Position numbers and translations under genes: made by a program. Of a stretch of DNA of 8,265 bases, positions 6,706-8,265 are shown in pieces. Where the stretch lies: assembly GCA_014376575.1 (NCBI GenBank), contig JACMRF010000132.1, positions 1 through 8,265 on the forward strand, read 5' to 3'. The notes under the pieces are model-generated. The model was given only the letters and a program-made list of their open reading frames with translations. It did not search any database and was not told the origin of the DNA. Position 1 is the first letter of the stretch. Each line of letters begins with the position of its first letter. This DNA comes from Undibacterium sp. (GTDB taxonomy: Bacteria > Pseudomonadota > Gammaproteobacteria > Burkholderiales > Burkholderiaceae).

Positions 6706-7657
6706 TCATAGCTCGACAGCTATTAATTTACCACGTACCATCCACGAGTTCGACGGCTCAAACAGCGTGAATAGCTAAACAGCATTCCTCTTGAGTCGAC
6801 GATGACAAGCCTTTACAAATCCAAACTGACGCTGTACAGCCCGAGGCGGATCCTCAACTTTTGTCCTGATTCCCGCTTTGAGCTTTTCGGCGTTATCGAT
6901 CATGGCGTCAGCTTTGTTTTCTCTACTGAGCGCTTTACGCTCGCCAAGTCGAATCGCGACGTAACCTGGAACATCTGCTTTTGCATCGGGACGTTTTTCA
7001 ACGCCTTGGTAGCACGCAACACGAAAAGCGACACCTTCCTTACCGATCGGCAAAGCGTTGGCGGCGACAATATCACTGAAATGATCGCAGGTGCAGGCCA
7101 CGATATTCACCAAGCCGGACACGGCATCCATTCCAATGTGAGTCTTCAGCCGAAAGCTCAGCCGCCTTGATTTTTTGGTAGAGTGCATCTCGGAGGCCTG
7201 TGAGCTGCATATGTTTTTGGTCGAATTCCGCGCTGCGATAAGGGTCACGATCAGAATGGCATCTACTTCGGTGCCTACTTTGAGCAACAGGCCGCGATCG
7301 GTCAAAAGTTCGTTAACGGTTGCCACGATTTGCTCTGCCATTTTGTAGTTCTCCAGCCGAGAGCGAAATCGCAGAATAGGTGATTCATCTGGCAGGCGGC
7401 CAAACTCTTCAAGCTGGGCAAACTCTCGGTGGATCGGTGTGTCAAAGAAAGGCTTTTGCATGCCAAGATCAGTCAGCTTGAACCATTGCTACAACAAGTC
7501 GGAAACGCAGTATGGTCAACAAGGAGATCGGTGGCCTGTCGGTACGGCCTCCCGGCCAGTACGACGTAATGAGTTAAGCCGCCCAACCCAAGGTAGCACA
7601 CGGTCTATCTGCAGCTGGAACAAATGCTTAAGGTTTTTTGAAACGGAGATTGAGACC
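6706..7657 (-). pseudogene. Degenerate IS5-family transposase (DDE type)
   Basis: An open stretch at 6775-7461 encodes a clear IS5-type transposase core: FDTPIHREFAQLEEFGRLPDE, KTHIGMDAVSGL, CYQGVEKRPDAK and an IRTKVEDPPR-like segment. The frame is broken at both ends. An in-frame TAG at 6775-6777 replaces the Gln of the expected NTAQL motif, after which LFTLF and NSWMVRGKL continue to a natural TGA at 6706-6708. Upstream, a TAG at 7489-7491 replaces the Gln of LLQQWFKLTDLGM. Further upstream, RPPISLLTILRFR lies in a shifted frame around 7505-7545, and QIDRVLPW returns to the original frame at about 7588-7611. The second catalytic Asp of the DDE triad (expected DAGYQG) reads VACYQG, so the enzyme would be dead even without the stops. 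The family call is strong. Confidence 0.85.
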
Positions 7658-7660
7658 TAA
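7657..7660. repeat. CTAA at the IS-in-IS junction, possible target-site copy
   Basis: CTAA directly precedes the presumed end of the second element at 7661. It fits the YTAR target preference known for part of the IS5 family. The matching copy would be beyond the window, so a duplication is not shown. Confidence 0.35.
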
Positions 7661-7702
7661 CAGGCTGCTGAAATACCTCGGAACGGAGTCCGCCGAGATG
7701 CG

Positions 7703-7736
7703 GCCTCAAGCGTTTATCTGAGGCAGCCCTTTTTTT
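7703..7736 (+). terminator. Terminator-like hairpin in the leader of the second IS
   Basis: GCCTCA (7703-7708) pairs with TGAGGC (7719-7724) around a 10-base loop. A run of seven T (7730-7736) follows five bases later. The form is that of a rho-independent terminator on the plus strand, placed 26 bases before the transposase ATG. It could stop external transcripts from entering the transposase gene. Confidence 0.5.
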
Positions 7737-7762
7737 CACCAAACATAAGCCAAGTAATCACG

Positions 7763-8265
7763 ATGCGCGGAGCCGACACCTTCACCGAAAGCCTGTTTAC
7801 GATGCGCCACAGGGAAGACTTCGTTCCAGCCGATCATCCTTTGCGGCCCATACGTCAGATGGTCAACGAGGCGTTGGTGAAGATGGATGTCCTGTTTGCC
7901 GGAATGTACGAGGCTGACGTTAAAGGCGGCCGACCCAGCATCGCCCCCGAAAAGCTGCTGCGTGCCATGCTGTTGCAAGTGTTCTACAGCGTGCGCTCTG
8001 AACGCCAGCTCATGAAGCAAACCCAGTACAACTTGCTGTTTCGCTGGTTCATAGGTCTTGCCATGGATGATGCCGTATGGGTGCCCACTGTGTTCACCAA
8101 GAACCGCGAACGCCTGATAGCGCATGACGCGGTCATTGAACTGTTCAACCATGTGCTCGAAGTCGCCGACAAACAAGACTGGCTCTCGGGCGAACACTTC
8201 AGCGTGGACGGCACGCTCATCCAGGCCTGGGCGGGCCACAAGAGCTTTGTACGCAAGGACGGCAG
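7763..8265 (+). CDS. IS5-family (DUF772-type) transposase, N-terminal 167 residues, continues past the window
   Basis: This transposase would catalyse cut-and-paste movement of the second IS. The frame opens at ATG 7763 with MRGADTFTESLFTMR and stays open to the last base. It contains DFVPADHPLRPIRQMV (about 20-35), the DUF772-type N-terminal domain with GGRPSIAPEKLLRAMLLQVFYSVRSERQLM (about 54-83), NLLFRWFIGLAMDDAVW (about 89-105) and FTKNRERL. It ends in EHFSVDGTLIQAWAGHKSF, where the Asp of SVDGT should be the first catalytic Asp of the DDE triad. All of this matches a transposase common in Burkholderiales genomes. No defect is visible in this part, unlike the relic it interrupts, so this insertion is the more recent. 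No Shine-Dalgarno is evident before the ATG. The remaining catalytic residues are outside the window. Confidence 0.9.
   Translation, partial: MRGADTFTESLFTMRHREDFVPADHPLRPIRQMVNEALVKMDVLFAGMYEADVKGGRPSIAPEKLLRAMLLQVFYSVRSERQLMKQTQYNLLFRWFIGLAMDDAVWVPTVFTKNRERLIAHDAVIELFNHVLEVADKQDWLSGEHFSVDGTLIQAWAGHKSFVRKDG

Larger units (their letters stand above)
6553..7660 (-). mobile_element. Decayed IS5-family insertion sequence, interrupted by a second IS
   Basis: The region holds a degenerate IS5-type transposase (described separately) bounded on its 3' side by a terminal-repeat-like end at 6553. The 5' end of the element is missing. Homology to the N-terminal transposase region runs right up to 7660, where a different element begins. 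The rest of the 5' end and the left terminal repeat should therefore lie on the far side of that second element, outside the window. No direct repeat can be checked, because only one end is visible. The element is inactive as it stands. Confidence 0.75.
7661..8265 (+). mobile_element. Second IS (IS5/DUF772-type), left part, inserted into the IS relic
   Basis: The element appears to begin at 7661 with CAGGCTGCTGAAA, which resembles ends I associate with this transposase group. It carries about 100 bases of leader with a terminator-like hairpin, then a plus-strand transposase that runs past the window edge. Relic homology on the other strand stops exactly where this element starts, which supports the boundary. 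The right end and right repeat are not in view. Confidence 0.65.

Noticed and set aside
6802..7170. Plus-strand open frame of 122 codons
   Set aside because: It is antisense to the IS5-type transposase relic, whose minus-strand motifs explain the sequence.
7677..7697. CTCGG/CCGAG inverted repeat near the left end of the second IS
   Set aside because: The stem is five bases with an 11-base loop and no T-run; too weak to call as a separate element.
7736..8239. Long minus-strand open frames opposite the plus-strand transposase
   Set aside because: They are antisense to a clearly recognisable transposase, and their products show no domain.
1..8265. CRISPR array, tRNA, rRNA, toxin-antitoxin or defence genes
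   Set aside because: No regularly spaced repeats, cloverleaf-like segments or recognisable defence motifs were seen. The window is explained by glycan genes and insertion sequences.

Overview
The window looks like part of a surface-polysaccharide (exopolysaccharide, capsule or O-antigen) biosynthesis cluster from a proteobacterium, most likely a betaproteobacterium of the Burkholderiales. That placement is inference. It rests on the transposase type at the right end, which I associate with Comamonadaceae/Burkholderia relatives, and on the mid-GC coding regions with AT-rich glycosyltransferase islands typical of such clusters. There is no rRNA, tRNA or housekeeping marker to confirm it.

Layout. 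Every functional-looking cluster gene is on the minus strand, so transcription runs from right to left. In that order they are: a family-2 glycosyltransferase (5722-6522); a left-handed beta-helix acyltransferase (5054-5722) overlapping it by one base; a 387-base AT-rich gap; a glycosyltransferase of the Glyco_tranf_2_4/GT92-like type (3605-4666); an unrecognised 56-residue ORF (3438-3608); a WcaF-like acetyltransferase (2875-3441); a GMC/FAD oxidoreductase (1191-2882); an aldo/keto reductase (254-1198); and the first 80 residues of a WaaE/KdtX-like glycosyltransferase that runs off the left edge (1-240). From 3608 leftwards every junction is a 4- or 8-base overlap or a 13-base gap, so this is one tightly coupled operon segment.

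Right part (6553-8265). This is insertion-sequence material. A decayed IS5-type element (6553-7660) retains its right terminal repeat and a transposase relic with stops, frameshifts and a lost catalytic Asp. A second element begins at 7661, on the opposite strand, inside the relic's 5' coding region. It carries an intact-looking IS5/DUF772-type transposase that continues past the window. The two elements are nested. The relic's right end lies only 30 bases upstream of the first glycosyltransferase, so it marks the present upstream border of the cluster.

How the genes may work together (inference). The glycosyltransferases add sugars to a growing repeat unit or core, and the two hexapeptide-repeat acyltransferases O- or N-acylate it. 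The GMC oxidoreductase and aldo/keto reductase form an adjacent oxidise/reduce pair that could remodel a sugar or another carbinol. Base composition changes sharply at about 3605: sampled 60-base lines give 37% GC inside the 3605-4666 gene and 58-62% just beyond it. This suggests that the glycosyltransferase part and the WcaF/GMC/AKR part have different histories. The most novel item is the small ORF sitting exactly at that seam.
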